A stretch of DNA of 64,000 bases from Selaginella tamariscina (lineage: Eukaryota > Streptophyta > Lycopodiopsida > Selaginellales > Selaginellaceae), in the NCBI GenBank assembly GCA_003024785.1, contig PUQB01000113.1, positions 107,211 through 171,210 of the forward strand, written 5' to 3'. The notes below the pieces were generated by a model. It saw nothing but the letters and a program-made list of their open reading frames with translations, had not been told where the DNA came from and did not search any database. Shown here piece by piece: positions 22,529-33,788 of this stretch (position 1 is the stretch's first letter; each line of letters opens with the position of its first letter). The position numbers and the translations under genes are program-made.

Positions 22529-23004
22529 TGTTAAGGCCAAAAATATAGCATATAAGAATATTGCATACATAAAACTTTCTATAAAGGAAATGAGTAATAT
22601 GAAATTTCTGTCTACATGAAAAATCTTACGATGATAAGAAGAATTCTACAGTGGTAAAAAAGATCTTATGAAGGTAGGAAGTGGACAGTTGTGACAACTG
22701 GTATGAGAACATGATTCATTTAGGGATAGAGAAGGGCTATGAGAGCTATAGAGAGCTATGGAGGGATATAGAGGAGTTATGGAAAGCTATATAAGAAAGC
22801 AATGCATGAGAGAGAGAATCTTTAAATCTCCACATTTGCTATTTCTTTATAATCATTTTAGTAATGCAAGTGTATAATTATGATATATTATTTAATGAAC
22901 ATATTCTTGTCTTATGAACAAGATATCTTATGTATAATTATGATATATTGTTTAATGAACATATTCTTATCTTATGAGCAAGATATCTTATAAATGTTCT
23001 AACA
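22529..23004 (+). repeat. LTR in plus orientation, gag-protease element family
   Basis: It starts TGTTAAGGCC and ends TTCTAACA, so the ends TGTTA/TAACA are inverted repeats of each other. It matches the reverse complement of 48,229-48,632 (split LTR) with moderate divergence. A 68-bp unit is tandemly duplicated at about 22,870-22,990. The sequence after it (TGGCAATGGCC, to about 23,180) matches the reverse complement of 32,960-33,128, so the primer-site and leader region is present too. Confidence 0.75.
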
Positions 23005-23190
23005 TGGCAATGGCCAAAACAAAATCTTATTCTTGACTTTAGAGATGAGATAAGTGATATATATAGAGTTATTCCAAAGATGAAATTCTTAAACTTTAAT
23101 TGAGAAACATTTCCTATATTATGGGAATAGTGATTTTTATATATAAGAAAGTTTTCCATGTTAACATCTCTCTTTAATAAATATATATAA
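23005..23190 (+). other. Leader region after the plus-oriented LTR
   Basis: It begins TGGCAATGGCCAAAAC, the candidate primer-binding site, and pairs as an inverted copy with 32,960-33,128. Homology ends near 23,185. Beyond it the sequence is minus-strand protease of what looks like the same family, so an inversion or a second truncated insertion must lie here. Confidence 0.6.
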
Positions 23191-23384
23191 TTTGTGTATA
23201 ATCTTCTTCTTCTTACTGAACAATTTTCTTTCCTTTTAGTACTACACAAAGATTTATGTCTGTCGAAACCTTCAAACCAAGATATGCTTTCAAATTTTCT
23301 AACTCTTCCTAATCATTTAACCCATTTAACTAGTCATATCCTTATAAAACAAGAGGTCAATTTTCTTTTTTTAACATACCTCTT

Positions 23385-23780
23385 AATATGATTATAGATC
23401 GTTGGTTTGCCTTCTCCTTCCCTCCTAGCATCATCTTTTATGATTCCCAATCCTGTATAACTTTAGCAAATGTCAACCAAGGTCTGCCTAATAACATGGT
23501 ATATACAATATCTTTTTCTTCTATTTGGGACACCTTATACTTAAAACCTTTTATGGATATGGTCACTCCTCTCACTATACCTACAAGCTTAACACTTCTC
23601 TGATCTGCCATTTTTAAATTAAAGGAGCAGGCTCAATAAGGCCTAAACCCATTTTTTTATAAGCATATTCTTCAATAAAGTTAACTCTTGAACCTCCATT
23701 TATAAGAACTCCTTTTATTTTATTTATATCATGACGCTGGGTACATACCCATCATAATTACCTTCTTTTCATAATGCTTC
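23385..23780 (-). pseudogene. Retropepsin-like protease remnant, minus strand
   Basis: On the minus strand from about 23,720 the translation reads GVLINGGSRVNFIEEYAYKK, the active-site block with Asn for the catalytic Asp. A stop follows, then VKLVGIVRGVTISIKGFKYK and MLLGRPWLTFAKVIQDWES, the conserved C-terminal block of Ty3-type proteases. There is no RT downstream, so this element was either truncated or non-autonomous. Confidence 0.6.
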
Positions 23781-24289
23781 TCTACTCAGTGAATTTCATG
23801 CCATATATAAACAAGCAAAGATTTTGGAATAATGATCAACATTTGCAAAGTTTGATTTTTAATATATGGGGCAATATGTATTAATTGTTTCAACATAATT
23901 ATGATTTCTTGACTCAATGCACTCTAAGCCATTGATTCTACCATGTCATTTAAAATATGCTAAAATATCTAAAATATGCCACATCACCAAAATACTTTAT
24001 TTTACATAGATATTATATTTCATAGGAATATTCTTTTCTTCATGAATATTCCTTCTTAAAATAGAATTGATTATTTTAATTTATTCTTGATTTCTTAACC
24101 AATTTCGTTCTTGGAGATGAATTATCATCTCTTTCATTGTTTGCATACTATTTGCAAAATTTCTTTCTTCTGCTATCACAAATTCATATTTATAATACTT
24201 GCTTTCTTTTGAATAGGTTACTGCTCTCATGGCAAATTGATTTTTTATCTCCATTTTTAATTGAGCACTAGGTTGCCGTTTGGGAGCAT

Positions 24290-24934
24290 TATCTGAAGTA
24301 GAAGGTTAACTCTTAGGACAATTTAGAGAAATATGTCCGTTCTCCTCACATGTATAACAAGTAAAATTAATGGAATTCCTTCTTTATACTTCTCTTTGTT
24401 TATAATTATTTTGATCTTCGTAAATTTCTTTTCTTGGATATGATCTTTTATATCATATTGGCTTGTATGGTGGAGCATAAATAATTTCATACAGTCTATT
24501 ATTTTCTCTTGTGTAAGGAGCATCCTTTCTATTATTGAAAGGATTTCTGTTTCTTTCTTTCTCCCAATTCCTAGTATGTGCCCCGTAATAGAACTTTCTA
24601 TTACGAGATGGGAATGTTGTAAGAGGAGGTTGTCCCATAGGAAGCAGCATGTCATATTGGCCTTCCTTTCTTCCTCCATTTCTTCTTTCTCTTTACACAC
24701 GTATCACATTTTAATTAATAAAATATTTATAGTCTTTTGCTAAATGTCCTTCTTTATCACAAATTTGACATTTTGGTAACTGTAATTTGCATTTATCCAC
24801 ATTATACCCACAATTTTTACACTTTGCACACCATACCTTGGCATCCAATTCCTTATACACATGACTCCCTTTTAAAAACTTAACCAACTTCAATAACATT
24901 TTTTCATCAGCCTGATAGTCTTTAAGCTTAATTT
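24290..24934 (-). pseudogene. gag C-terminus with zinc knuckles, minus strand
   Basis: From 24,934 downward the translation reads DKIKLKDYQADEKMLLKLVK, then cysteine clusters CAKCKNCGYNVDKC and CQICDKEGHLAKDYKYF (knuckle with the last Cys changed to Tyr). After a long basic, Asn-rich stretch a second knuckle, CYTCEENGHISLNC, lies at about 24,305-24,350. It is the continuation of the gag core at 32,015-32,560, separated by the nested chromovirus 24,935-32,014. Confidence 0.65.
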
Positions 24935-25801
24935 TGTCACTATGACTCGACCCACTTGGGTTTCTAGTGATGGTCCGGCCAAGTGTCGTTAGGTATTTGC
25001 AAGAAACTCTAGGCAAAGCTAGCACTTCCATTTAAAAAACTCTTCCTTGTTTTGACGTTCCAGGTTAGGGTTCTTCGCAAAGTATAGCTTGTCAAAATAA
25101 GGGTTAGGGACACCCCTAGGGTTGACCTAACCCTAGGGTTGCCCTAACACCAAGCCCCTAGGGGTTAGGTTTAGGGTTAGGTTAGGACAACCATTTTCTT
25201 AAGGGCTGGCATTTCCGTGCCAGCCCACTTACTTACTTAGGTAAACAGGGGGGGGTCTGTCACATAAATAAGGTAGAGTATACGTATTGAGGCTTCCTGG
25301 GTTCAAAAGAGAGCTCGTTAACCTTCCTACCGGTGCAAGCTAAGCTTGTGTCGTCAAGGCGCAACCCTTTGTTGTGCCGCCCAACTTCCACACGACAGGG
25401 GTACAACCCACCTAGGGTTAGACTATCCTTATCGTTGGCAGGATCTTGCCTTTGAGATGGGAGTACGTACTTCCAAGGAGTTAGTTAGATTCCTTGGTCC
25501 GAAAACCTGCTCGCAAGCTCAAAGCATTGCCCGAGTTCACGTTCCGCAAACTAGTGGTTGAGGCCTTGCTCCGGCTGCCTCAACCACACCAAGCTAGGAA
25601 CGATACCTGTAGCTCGGCTAGTCCGTGTGTTCTGATTCACAAGGTGAGTCTCATTCGTGGACTTGGTCAGCTAGGGTTAAGTTCCTAAGGGTTGGGTTCC
25701 TAATACGAGTTACTTTACCAGATTCGTGGGTTTTCCAGAGAGGGGATTCCAGGTTGGCACCTGGCAAGCCGCCTTTGTGGCACCAGGTAAAAACTCTGAC
25801 A
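24935..25801 (+). repeat. 5' LTR of nested chromovirus
   Basis: It runs from TGTCACTATGACTCGACCC to AAACTCTGACA. Internal landmarks shared with the 3' LTR are GTGATGGTCCGGCCAAGTGT, a CCTAGGGGTTAGG-rich block (25,110-25,190), the G-run at 25,248 and GTGGCACCAGGTAAAAACTC at the end. Confidence 0.85.
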
Positions 25802-25802
25802 A

Positions 25803-25818
25803 TTGGTATCGGAGCAAG
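25803..25818 (+). promoter_or_regulatory. Primer-binding site, initiator tRNA-Met type
   Basis: TTGGTATCGGAGCAAG directly follows the 5' LTR. It differs by one base in the core from the common plant retroelement primer site TGGTATCAGAGC, which pairs with the 3' end of initiator tRNA-Met and primes minus-strand DNA synthesis. Confidence 0.8.
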
Positions 25819-26123
25819 TTCTCTGCGGTCAGTAGGACTGCCTTAAGTCATAAGGTGTTTCAATGTTTAATAACTCTAAATTCTTGATATACTCTATCGC
25901 TTTCGGTTGACATGTCTGTATTTCTGCACAGAGTTTGATCCTTGTGAGTTGTCAAACTTCGGAAACACTTGCTCAGTGAGTCGGCGTGAGATTCTAGGTA
26001 TGTCCAAAGTCTTATGCTAGTTCAAGCTGATGTGTGTGGGTGTACAACCTGTGCAGGGTGTTTCCAACTTCACATTGGGAATATTCCAAGCATATTTCCA
26101 GTGTTGAAACTAGGGTTCAATAC

Positions 26124-27425
26124 GATGAGCAAAAGAAAGCAACCAGAGCCTGAGGCAGAGAGCTGTCGCAGAGGCTCAAAATGAGGAGATGGATGAGGCT
26201 GATCCAGGTCGACCCCCTAGAGTTAGACAATGACCTGGTTGGTGAAATAATGATGGATGCCCTAAATGAACTTCGAGGGATGTTTGGGGTTGAATGACCA
26301 AATCATAATGTTGCCGTTCGGATTCCAACGAATACTAGTGCCAATGTTCCGCAACCAGACACACGAAAAAAAAAGAAGAAGCATGACTCAGAGTCAGGTT
26401 CTTGAATCAGATTCTTCGACGAAGTAGGTGGTGGAGGTCCCAGTAAATTCAAACCAAAGCCTTCGAATTTCATGGGTTCAAAGGATTACAAGGTTTTGGA
26501 TGACTGGTTGTATGATATGGAAAGCTATTTCGAGGCTGCTTCCGTGAGAAAGACAGAAAAGGTTGCATGTGCTAAGCAGTTTCTTAAAGAAGAAGCTAAG
26601 ACTTGGTGGCGAATTGTTGAAGGTGAACGTGGATACCGAAACAGCTGGAAGCACATGAAAAAGGAGATCAAAAAGCAGTATATGCCGGATGATCTCGGTT
26701 TGCGATTGCGTGCTGACCTGGCACTTTGTCAACAGGGAGTTCGGGGAAGTCCAATGGACCACGTTTATCGATTCGAAAGTGTACGGCGATTGGTGCCAAA
26801 TATGAGCGATGATGAAGCTCGAAGTTGCTTCATGGCTAGCTTGAATGAGAAACGCGAAGGGAAATCTTAAGGTACAAGCCAACAAGCTATCGGGAATGTC
26901 AAGAGGCAGCTCAAAAGGTTGCTTATGGCATGTCGTTAGAAGACTTGTACAAAGGGGAGGAAGCAAAACCTAAATCAAGGAGGTTTCCTCCAAAGTCTGG
27001 GTTCAGAAGGTTTGATAGGCACCAGATCAGCCATCGTTGAGAATGCAAGTCCCTTTGTCGGCAGTTCCAAGTTTTCGGACACATCAAGACCCACGGATTT
27101 CGGAAACCATTGGCGTTACCACCTCCTCAGCAGGCCAAAGGATCGGCTCCAAAGTCTGCTCCCCGCGTTCCGCAGGCGGGGTTCGTGAAATGTTATAATT
27201 GTAACAAGCCTGGTCATTTTGCTAAAGAGTGTGGCACCCTCACAACAATCAGGACATTTCAAGGCGATGGTAGAAGAGGAAGTTGCTGAACCAGAAACGC
27301 TTGAAGATCCGGAAGATGAGTCAGAAGAGGTAATGTTGTGCCAGACACAACCTGCCTTATTCGCTATTCAAGACAAAACTGACCCTTTGCTATATTTGAC
27401 AGGAAGGATACGAGGGACCGAGTCC
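26124..27425 (+). pseudogene. gag of nested chromovirus
   Basis: A likely start is the ATG at 26,124 (MSKRKQPEPEAE). Early frames are shifted; the capsid core is open from 26,472 to 26,870 with DDWLYDMESYFEAA, EEAKTWWRIVEGER and QGVRGSPMDHVYRFESVRRL. Two or more frameshifts follow. The zinc knuckle CYNCNKPGHFAKEC lies at about 27,190-27,232. An acidic tail (27,265-27,430) leads to protease. Confidence 0.75.
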
Positions 27426-27427
27426 GA

Positions 27428-27985
27428 ATGATGATCGATACTGGAGCAACATACAACTTCATATCGACTAGTCTAGCTCGTCGATTGAATTTGGATGTAA
27501 TAAAGATGTGTGAAATAAAGATCAATTTTGGCAAAGGTTCTCAAAATACTAATAATATAGCAAGGGCAGTTCCTGTCCAAATCAAAGATTGGAAGGCTAA
27601 GCTAGACTTAGTTGTCTTGAATATGACGGGGTTTGACTTTGTTTTGGGTATGGAATGGTTCCATAAACATGTAATCGAAATGAGGGGTTCCGGAGATAAT
27701 CGAATCACGCTTGCAGCAGATAAAGAGGACATTAGAAAAACGCTCAAATGGAAAAACTGATAAGGATTGGAATCCTATGTTCCTTACCTTACTCAGTTGC
27801 GTAAGGCAGTTAGACATCGGGAACGTGTGTTTCTTGCAATGGTTTTGGATACTGGTGAAGTCAAAATAGGAGATGGTCAAGAATCTGTTCCTGAACCTAT
27901 TTTGGAAGTCTTGAACATGTTTAAGGATGTGTTACCAGAAGACTTGCCGCCCGAGTTACCTCCACGTCGAGCTTGGACCACAGAA
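27428..27985 (+). pseudogene. Protease of nested chromovirus
   Basis: The domain begins MMIDTGATYNFISTSLARRL with a normal DTGA catalytic motif, in contrast to the NTG of the other family. LDLVVLNMTGFDFVLGMEWF is the conserved C-terminal block. A stop at 27,758 and a shift lead to the spacer before RT (PEDLPPELPPRRAWTTE, ending in a TAG at 27,986). Confidence 0.75.
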
Positions 27986-28079
27986 TAGAGATTTTGCCAG
28001 GTTCGTCTCCACCGGCAAGAGCCCCATATCGGTTAATCCTCAAGAGTTAGTAGAATTGAAGAGACAGCTGACAAATTGA

Positions 28080-29210
28080 TTGGTCGAGGACACATTCGAC
28101 CTAGTCGATCATGTATGGTGCACCTATCTTGTTTGTAATGAAAAAGGATGGTACGATGCGAATGTGTGTGGACTATCGAGCGTGAACGCGATAACTATCA
28201 AAAATAAGTATCCTCTTCCACGAGTGGACGACTTATTTGATAGGCTATCAAAAGCAAAGTATTTTTCAAGAATAGACTTGAGATCTGGGTACCATCAGAT
28301 TCGGGTAGCAGAGAATGACATTGAGAAGACCGCTTTTCGAACGCGTTATGGATCATTTGAGTTTCTAGTCTTGCCATTCGGGTTGTGCAATGCTCCAGCA
28401 ACTTTTTGCACAATGATGGATGATGTGTTTAGAGACTATCTAGACGAGTTCGTAGTGGTGTATATTGATGACATTCTGATTTTCAGTTCGACAATTGAAG
28501 AACATGTGGAACACTTAGAAAAAGTGTTTCAGAGGTTGAGAGAGAACCAGTTGTATGCTAAAGAAAGCAAGTGCGCATTTGGTCAAACCAAGATAGATTT
28601 CTTGGGACACTTGATCTCAGGTGGGGAGGTTGCCATGGACCCAAAGAAAATTCAAGCTATTACTGAGTGGATGACTTTAAAAGACGTGCATGAAGTTAGA
28701 TCATTTCTTGGTCTGAAGGGTATTACCGAAGATTCATAAAGGGTTACTCGAAATAGCGGCCCCATTGACAGATCTTACGAAAAACATTCCATGGCATTGG
28801 ACTCCAGAGTGCCAACGTGCTTCGTCAAACTCAAAGAGGCTATCTCTTCTGAGCCAGTTTTGCAGTTGCCCATCTTTGAAGATCCCTTTGAAGTAGAATG
28901 TGACGCTTCCGACTTTGCAATTGGTGGTGTATTGCAACAAAAGGACATCCAGTGTCCTTTTTCTCGAAGAAGTTAGATGGCGCAAACTCGATGGCCTACT
29001 CACGAAAAGGAGATGTATGCTATTGTTGCTTCCTTGGAGTATTGGCGTCATTATCTTCCAAGTCATGGCACTGTGGTTTGGACAGATAGTGTAACTCTAA
29101 GGTATTTTGAAACGCAGCCGAAGCTATCGCCAAAGTATGCTAGATGGCAGCAGAAGTTGGCACGATTTCAGCCTGAAATCAGACATAAGGCGGAAAGGAC
29201 AATGTGGTAG
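28080..29210 (+). pseudogene. RT and RNase H of nested chromovirus
   Basis: RT is open from 28,080 to 28,736 (219 residues): [60 protein letters not shown] and the metal site [20 protein letters not shown]. After a frameshift at about 28,737, RNase H appears as VECDASDFAIGGVLQQKD, then RWPTHEKEMYAIVASLEYWR and the terminal WTDSVTLRYFETQPKLSPK. Only a few indels separate it from an intact frame, so it is younger than the 1,701-19,282 family copies. Confidence 0.8.
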
Positions 29211-30319
29211 CTGATGCACTCAGTAGGAAGGGTCATCTTCGTATTATGTCAGCACCCGTGTCAACTTTGGTGGATGAATTTGTGACGGCGTATCCTCAGG
29301 ACAAGTTTGCTAAGGAGGCTTTGAGCCTGGTGGCAAAGAGGAAACAAGTTCATCAATTACGAAGAGATGGTAATATTCCAGCAGGAATAGAAAGTCGAAT
29401 GGATGCACTCAAACAGGCATTTTGCGGTACGAGATGGAGTTCTTTATTATAAAGAAAAGAGACTCTATGTTCCAGAAGGGACATGGAGGGAGAGGCTTGT
29501 TAAGAGAGCATCACGACGTTCCTTTGGCAGGACATGGTGGAAGGCATAAGACGTTGGCTTTGTTGAAACAGGGATTCTATTGGCCGGGTATGATAGACGA
29601 TGTTGCCAAGTATGTCAAGACATGCCCCACATGTCAACAAGTAAGAGTCGATCGCAAAAACGAGCTGGGAAGTTGCAGTGTATACCGATTCCAGAGCGGC
29701 CATTTCAAAGTGTTACTTTGGACTTTATCATGGGATTGCCAAAATCTTGTGGTTTTAACGTCATGGTGGTAGTCGATCGGTTTTCAAAGGTTGCTCATTT
29801 CATTCCAACTGTAGAGACAGTGAATGCAATTCAAGCAGCAAAGTTGTTCTTCCACGAAGTCGTAAGAGTGCACGGGCTACCGGAAAATGATCTCAGATCG
29901 GGATCCTCGATTTATGGCAAGTTTTGGGGACGTTGTTTAAGCAATTTGGCACGATGCTGAAGTTCAGTACAGCTTACCATCTGCAAATGATGGTCAAACG
30001 AGAGGTGAACCGACAAGTCGAGGACTATCTCAGATGCTATGTTCAAGGTGATCAACTTGATTGGGCTGAACACTTGGATATGGCTGAGATATGTTACAAT
30101 AACTCGACACACACTGTGATCGGATGTAGCCCGATGGAAGTGTTAACTGGGAATAAGGGTGGTATTCCTCAGAGTATGGTGTTACCTAAAGACGATGTCA
30201 ATCGAGTTCCATCTATATTAGAGTTCACTGGACAGTTGTATCGACATGGAAGCTACTCATCAAGCAATGGTTGCAGCACAAAAGGTATCGTCAGCAATAC
30301 GATAAGCATCGGGATGTAG
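29204..30319 (+). pseudogene. Integrase core of nested chromovirus
   Basis: The zinc domain has HHDVPLAGHGGRHKT and CPTCQQVRVDRKN (HHCC). The core follows in other frames: VTLDFIMGLPKSCGFNVMVV with the first Asp, VDRFSKVAHFIP, HEVVRVHGLPENDLRSGSSI where the second Asp region (SDRD in relatives) is shifted, and YNNSTHTVIGCSPMEVLTGN after the Glu region. Frameshifts at about 29,455, 29,690, 29,775 and 29,925 break it. Confidence 0.75.
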
Positions 30320-30439
30320 AGTATCAAGTTGGGGATATGTATTGTTGAGTACTAGAAACCTGAAGGTTCCAACGACTCTTTCAGAAGTTTCTATCGCACT
30401 ACATAGGTCCATACAAGGTGGTGAAGCAAGTAGGAAAGT

Positions 30440-30768
30440 GGCTTATGAGTTAGATCTTCCTCCAGAGTTGGGAACAATACACAATGTGTTTCATGTCAAT
30501 TTGCTCGAGCCATTCCACAAGGATGAGAAACATCCGCAAAGATATGAAAACTTACATCTGCCCCTGAGCTGGTTCATGAAGGTACGGAGTACGAAGTCGA
30601 ATCCATATTGGGCAAAAGGAAGGTTTATGGACCGCAAAACGTAAGTTTGAGTATCTCGTCAAATGGAAAGGCTATCCGGTGTGCGAATCGACATGGGAAC
30701 CATTGGAGAATCTACAAAACGCGATGGAGTTGGTGAATGAGTTTGAGGCAAGGTCTCAAACTAATTAA
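30440..30768 (+). pseudogene. Integrase tail and chromodomain of nested chromovirus
   Basis: VAYELDLPPELGTIHNVFHV is the segment that precedes the chromodomain. The chromodomain is spread over two frames: YEVESILGKRKVYG (about 30,585-30,630), then FEYLVKWKGYPVCESTWEP (30,650-30,710) and a C-terminal helix ending ARSQTN with TAA at 30,766-30,768. The aromatic cage residues are present. Confidence 0.75.
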
Positions 30769-31060
30769 GAAATAAAGTTATTTCTTCTTAACCTAGGGGC
30801 TAACAAACAACATTAACTAGAGGCCTCCATATAAATTCTAGTTAACTTAAAGAAATTAACTAACTTATTGTCTGTGTCGGGTGACAGACTTTGCAGACAT
30901 GCAAAAGGTTTCCAAATGACTTCTTGTTGCAGGTGGTACCTCCAGCAGTTGACTCTGCATAGAGTGATTAGCGTTAGTTTTTAGTTAATTTTTCTTAATC
31001 GAGTCTAGTCTTGGAGTTAGACGTCAACGAGGACGTTGACATTTTCAAAGGCGGGGAGTC
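30769..31060 (+). other. 3' untranslated region and polypurine tract
   Basis: There is no coding sequence. The purine-rich AAAGGCGGGGAG at 31,047-31,058 directly before the 3' LTR is the likely primer for plus-strand synthesis. An equivalent region in reverse orientation occurs at 58,244-58,640. Confidence 0.65.
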
Positions 31061-32014
31061 TGTCATAGTTTTTACCATGACTCGACCCTTTACTTTGGGG
31101 TTTGACTGTTATTACTTACTGGATTATGTGACAAACCCTAGATGTAGAAGAAATAGGCCTACATAGTGCACTTGAGTATCTAGTGATGGTCCGGTCAAGT
31201 GTCGTTAGGTATTTGCAAGAAACTCTAGGTGAAGCTAGCACTTCCATTTAAAAAACTCTCCCCGTTTTGACGTTCCATGTTAGGGTTGTTCGCAAAGTAT
31301 AGCTTGTCAAAATAAGGCCTAGGGTTGACCTAACCCTAGGGTTGCCCTAACACCACGCCCCTAGGGGTTAGGTTTAGGGTTAGGTTAGGACAACTCATTT
31401 TCTTTGAGGGCTGGCATTTCCGTGCCAGCTCACTTACTTACTTAGGAAAATAGGGGGGGTCCGTCACATAAATAAGGTAGAGTATACGTAGTGAGGCTTC
31501 TTGTATTCAAAAGAGAGCTCATTAACCTTCTACCGGTGCAAGCTAAGCTTGTGTCGTCAAGGTGCAACCCTTTGTTGTGCCACCCTAACTTCCACATGAC
31601 AGGGGTACATCTCACCTTTGGGTTAAACTATCCTTATCGTTGGCAGGATCACGCCTTTGTGACGGGAGTACGTTACTTCCAAGGAGTTAGTCAGATTCCT
31701 TGGCCCAAAAACCTACTCACACACTCAAAAGCCATTGCTCGAGTTCACATTCCGCAGAACTAGTGGTTGAGGCCTTGCTCTAGCTGCCTCAACCACACCA
31801 AGCTAGGAACGATACCTGTAGCTCGGCTAGTCTGTGTGTTCTAATTCACAAGGTGAACCTTGTTCATGGACTTGGTCAGCTAGGGGCTTAAGTTCCTAAG
31901 GGTTGGATTCCTAATACGAGTTACTTTACTAGATTTCATAGGGTTTTCAGAGAGGGGATTCCAGTGTTAGCACCTAGCAAGCTACCTTTGTGGCACCAGG
32001 TAAAAACTCTGATA
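31061..32014 (+). repeat. 3' LTR of nested chromovirus
   Basis: It runs from TGTCATAGTTTTTACCATGA to AAACTCTGATA, where the terminal CA has become TA. It retains the segment (about 31,066-31,160) that is deleted in the 5' LTR. Confidence 0.85.
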
Positions 32015-32560
32015 AGGTTCTTCCTCATCTTCTGAACTATCCTCTTTTCTCTTTAAGGACTTTATCCTTCCTTTTGCTATATTTCTTCTCATAATCTTTT
32101 AGATGCTTTATAAAATCTTTCATGTTTACTTTCTGAATTATTATTGCATAATGCCTATATGGTTTCTACAATCCTAATATATAGTTTACATTTCTTTTCA
32201 TGCTTTTTAAAACAGTTTGTATATTCTTCTATAATTTCAGTTTTTCTTTGTAGAATATTTTTGAGCTTCTTTAAATGCTCTTTTGGCAATTCTTCATTTC
32301 TAAAGTATTCTTTAAAAGCTGATGTAGCTTTCTCATAACTTTTTGTCACATCTTTTTTAACTCATAATACCAATCAAATGCATTTCTTTTTAATGTGTGA
32401 GGAAATATAAACAACTTATCTACATTGCTTACTTTATACAACTTTATAACTTTCTTAAATTGTAAAAAGTGTCTTTTAGGATTTCCCTTCTTTTTTGTGG
32501 AAAATATTGGATACATTAATGTTCTCTATCACCTTCCCTCGCACTATGACAAGAATTTCC
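32015..32560 (-). pseudogene. gag core of minus-strand LTR element
   Basis: On the minus strand from about 32,520: VYPIF, then GNPKRHFLQFKKVIKLYKVS, FIFPHTLKRNAFDWYYELKK and, in the next frame, SYEKATSAFKEYFRNEELPK. This is the pattern of the Retrotrans_gag family. An acidic segment (EDSSEDEEEP) runs to 32,015 where the chromovirus is inserted. gag continues at 24,934. Frameshifts make it inactive. Confidence 0.65.
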
Positions 32561-32939
32561 AAAAGATACTCCTTTCGTTCTACTAGGAAACCCTCTTCTC
32601 CAAGGAGTTTTTTCCAACTCCTCTTCTGTTGTAGTATGATAATCCATATCATTATATATATCCTTCACACCTTTGATGGCACTTCCTCTTATTCAATCAA
32701 TGAGTCTTATAAGAGTTTCTTGTATATTGACAATATTTATTTGCTTTGCATGGGCAGCCTCTCTTTCGGCATGCCTATTATCTCTCTTTCTTATTAGAGA
32801 TGAATTAGGATTATGATGCCTCCATGGCTCCATCCATCATTATATATACATATTTTTTTCCCACTTAAGCTTTACTTCTTTTATAGCTATTTTATATATA
32901 TTATTTTTCACTTAGGAATTCCACAAATTCCTACACAAC

Positions 32940-33128
32940 AATGGCAAAATCCCTTTATAGTCGCCATGTGTTAACATGGAAAGCTTTTCTGTGTTCAGAA
33001 ATCACTACACATGGTATAGGAAGTGTTTCTTAATTAAAGTTTAAGGATTTTGTCCTTGGAATAACTCTATATATATCACTTACCTTGTTTATAAAGTCAA
33101 GGATAAGATTTTGCTTTGACCATTGCCA
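32940..33128 (-). other. Leader and primer-site region of the minus-strand LTR element
   Basis: On the minus strand TGGCAATGGTCAAAGC (33,113-33,128) follows the LTR end immediately, in the place of a primer-binding site. The next 150 bp match 23,005-23,185 in reverse. No coding sequence is seen between this and the gag core; 32,560-32,940 holds AT-rich sequence only. Confidence 0.6.
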
Positions 33129-33141
33129 TATTAAAGCATTT
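33129..33141 (-). repeat. 3' end of the host LTR, left of the 15-kb insertion
   Basis: These bases are the last part of the minus-strand LTR (ATAAATGCTTTAATA read on that strand, compare TATAAATGTTCTAACA at 22,989-23,004). The rest of this LTR lies at 48,229-48,632. ATTT (33,138-33,141) is duplicated at 48,229-48,232. Confidence 0.7.
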
Positions 33142-33168
33142 ATGCAAGTTGTAACTAAAATGGGCATG
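33142..33168 (+). repeat. Left terminal inverted repeat
   Basis: It starts ATGCAAGTTGTAACTAAAAT and ends TGGGCATG. It matches the reverse complement of 48,202-48,228 at 25 of 27 positions. Confidence 0.75.
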
Positions 33169-33788
33169 GCTATAGTCCCATTTCCTAATAATTAGCAATT
33201 TTAGCTATTTAATTAGCATTTTCTAATATTAAAGGAATATTCTTTAGAATATATGTTTGAAAAGAGAATATTCTTTAGAATATTCTATTTTGTATTCTAC
33301 CCTTTAATAAATTATAGCATTCATTGAACAAAAATTAATAACATTAAAAAAGTAGAATGTATTAAATTATATAATATATTGCCTAATATAACAATTAAGG
33401 AAGAGCATAAGAGGTACATTATATAAATATTGATGTTGTTATTAAAATATTAATATTTAAATATAACATTATTAATTAAAAATTTGTAGTAGTAATAATA
33501 TATATATAAAATCCTATAATAATATAGTCAATCTTCCATATCATTTTTTAAATTTATATAGTTAAGTATACAATTTGGTACTATTATTAAAGAGTTTATA
33601 ATAATTATGAATATTAAATATATGATATTTTATAATTTTGTAATTGCTTTAAGCTTCAGAAAACATACATTCCCTTGCAGTTTTGTTAATCGTGACTTTA
33701 TCAACGCTTCTTGACATCCACCCATATCGAATGGATTTAACATTTATAAAACATGCTGGGTCTTTTTGATTGGGAGACCATGTTTTCT
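33169..33788. other. AT-rich subterminal region, left
   Basis: No gene is seen. It contains several AGAATATTCT-type inverted motifs (33,235-33,290), also seen in the right subterminal region (about 48,030-48,060), and long A/T runs. These shared motifs may be subterminal sites. Confidence 0.4.

Larger units (their letters stand above)
24935..32014 (+). mobile_element. Complete but decayed Ty3 chromovirus with two LTRs
   Basis: Two LTRs (24,935-25,801 and 31,061-32,014) flank gag, protease, RT, RNase H, integrase and chromodomain in order. A Met-tRNA-type primer site and a polypurine tract are present. It lies inside the gag of a minus-strand LTR element. The 5' LTR lacks about 90 bp near its start compared with the 3' LTR. 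I could not find a clean target duplication at its edges. Related but more diverged LTR sequence occurs in the opposite orientation at 57,440-58,243. Confidence 0.85.

Noticed and set aside
25076-25200. CCCTAGGGTTAGG-rich block as telomeric sequence
   Set aside because: It occurs at the same place in both LTRs and is not a regular TTTAGGG array; it is part of the LTR.
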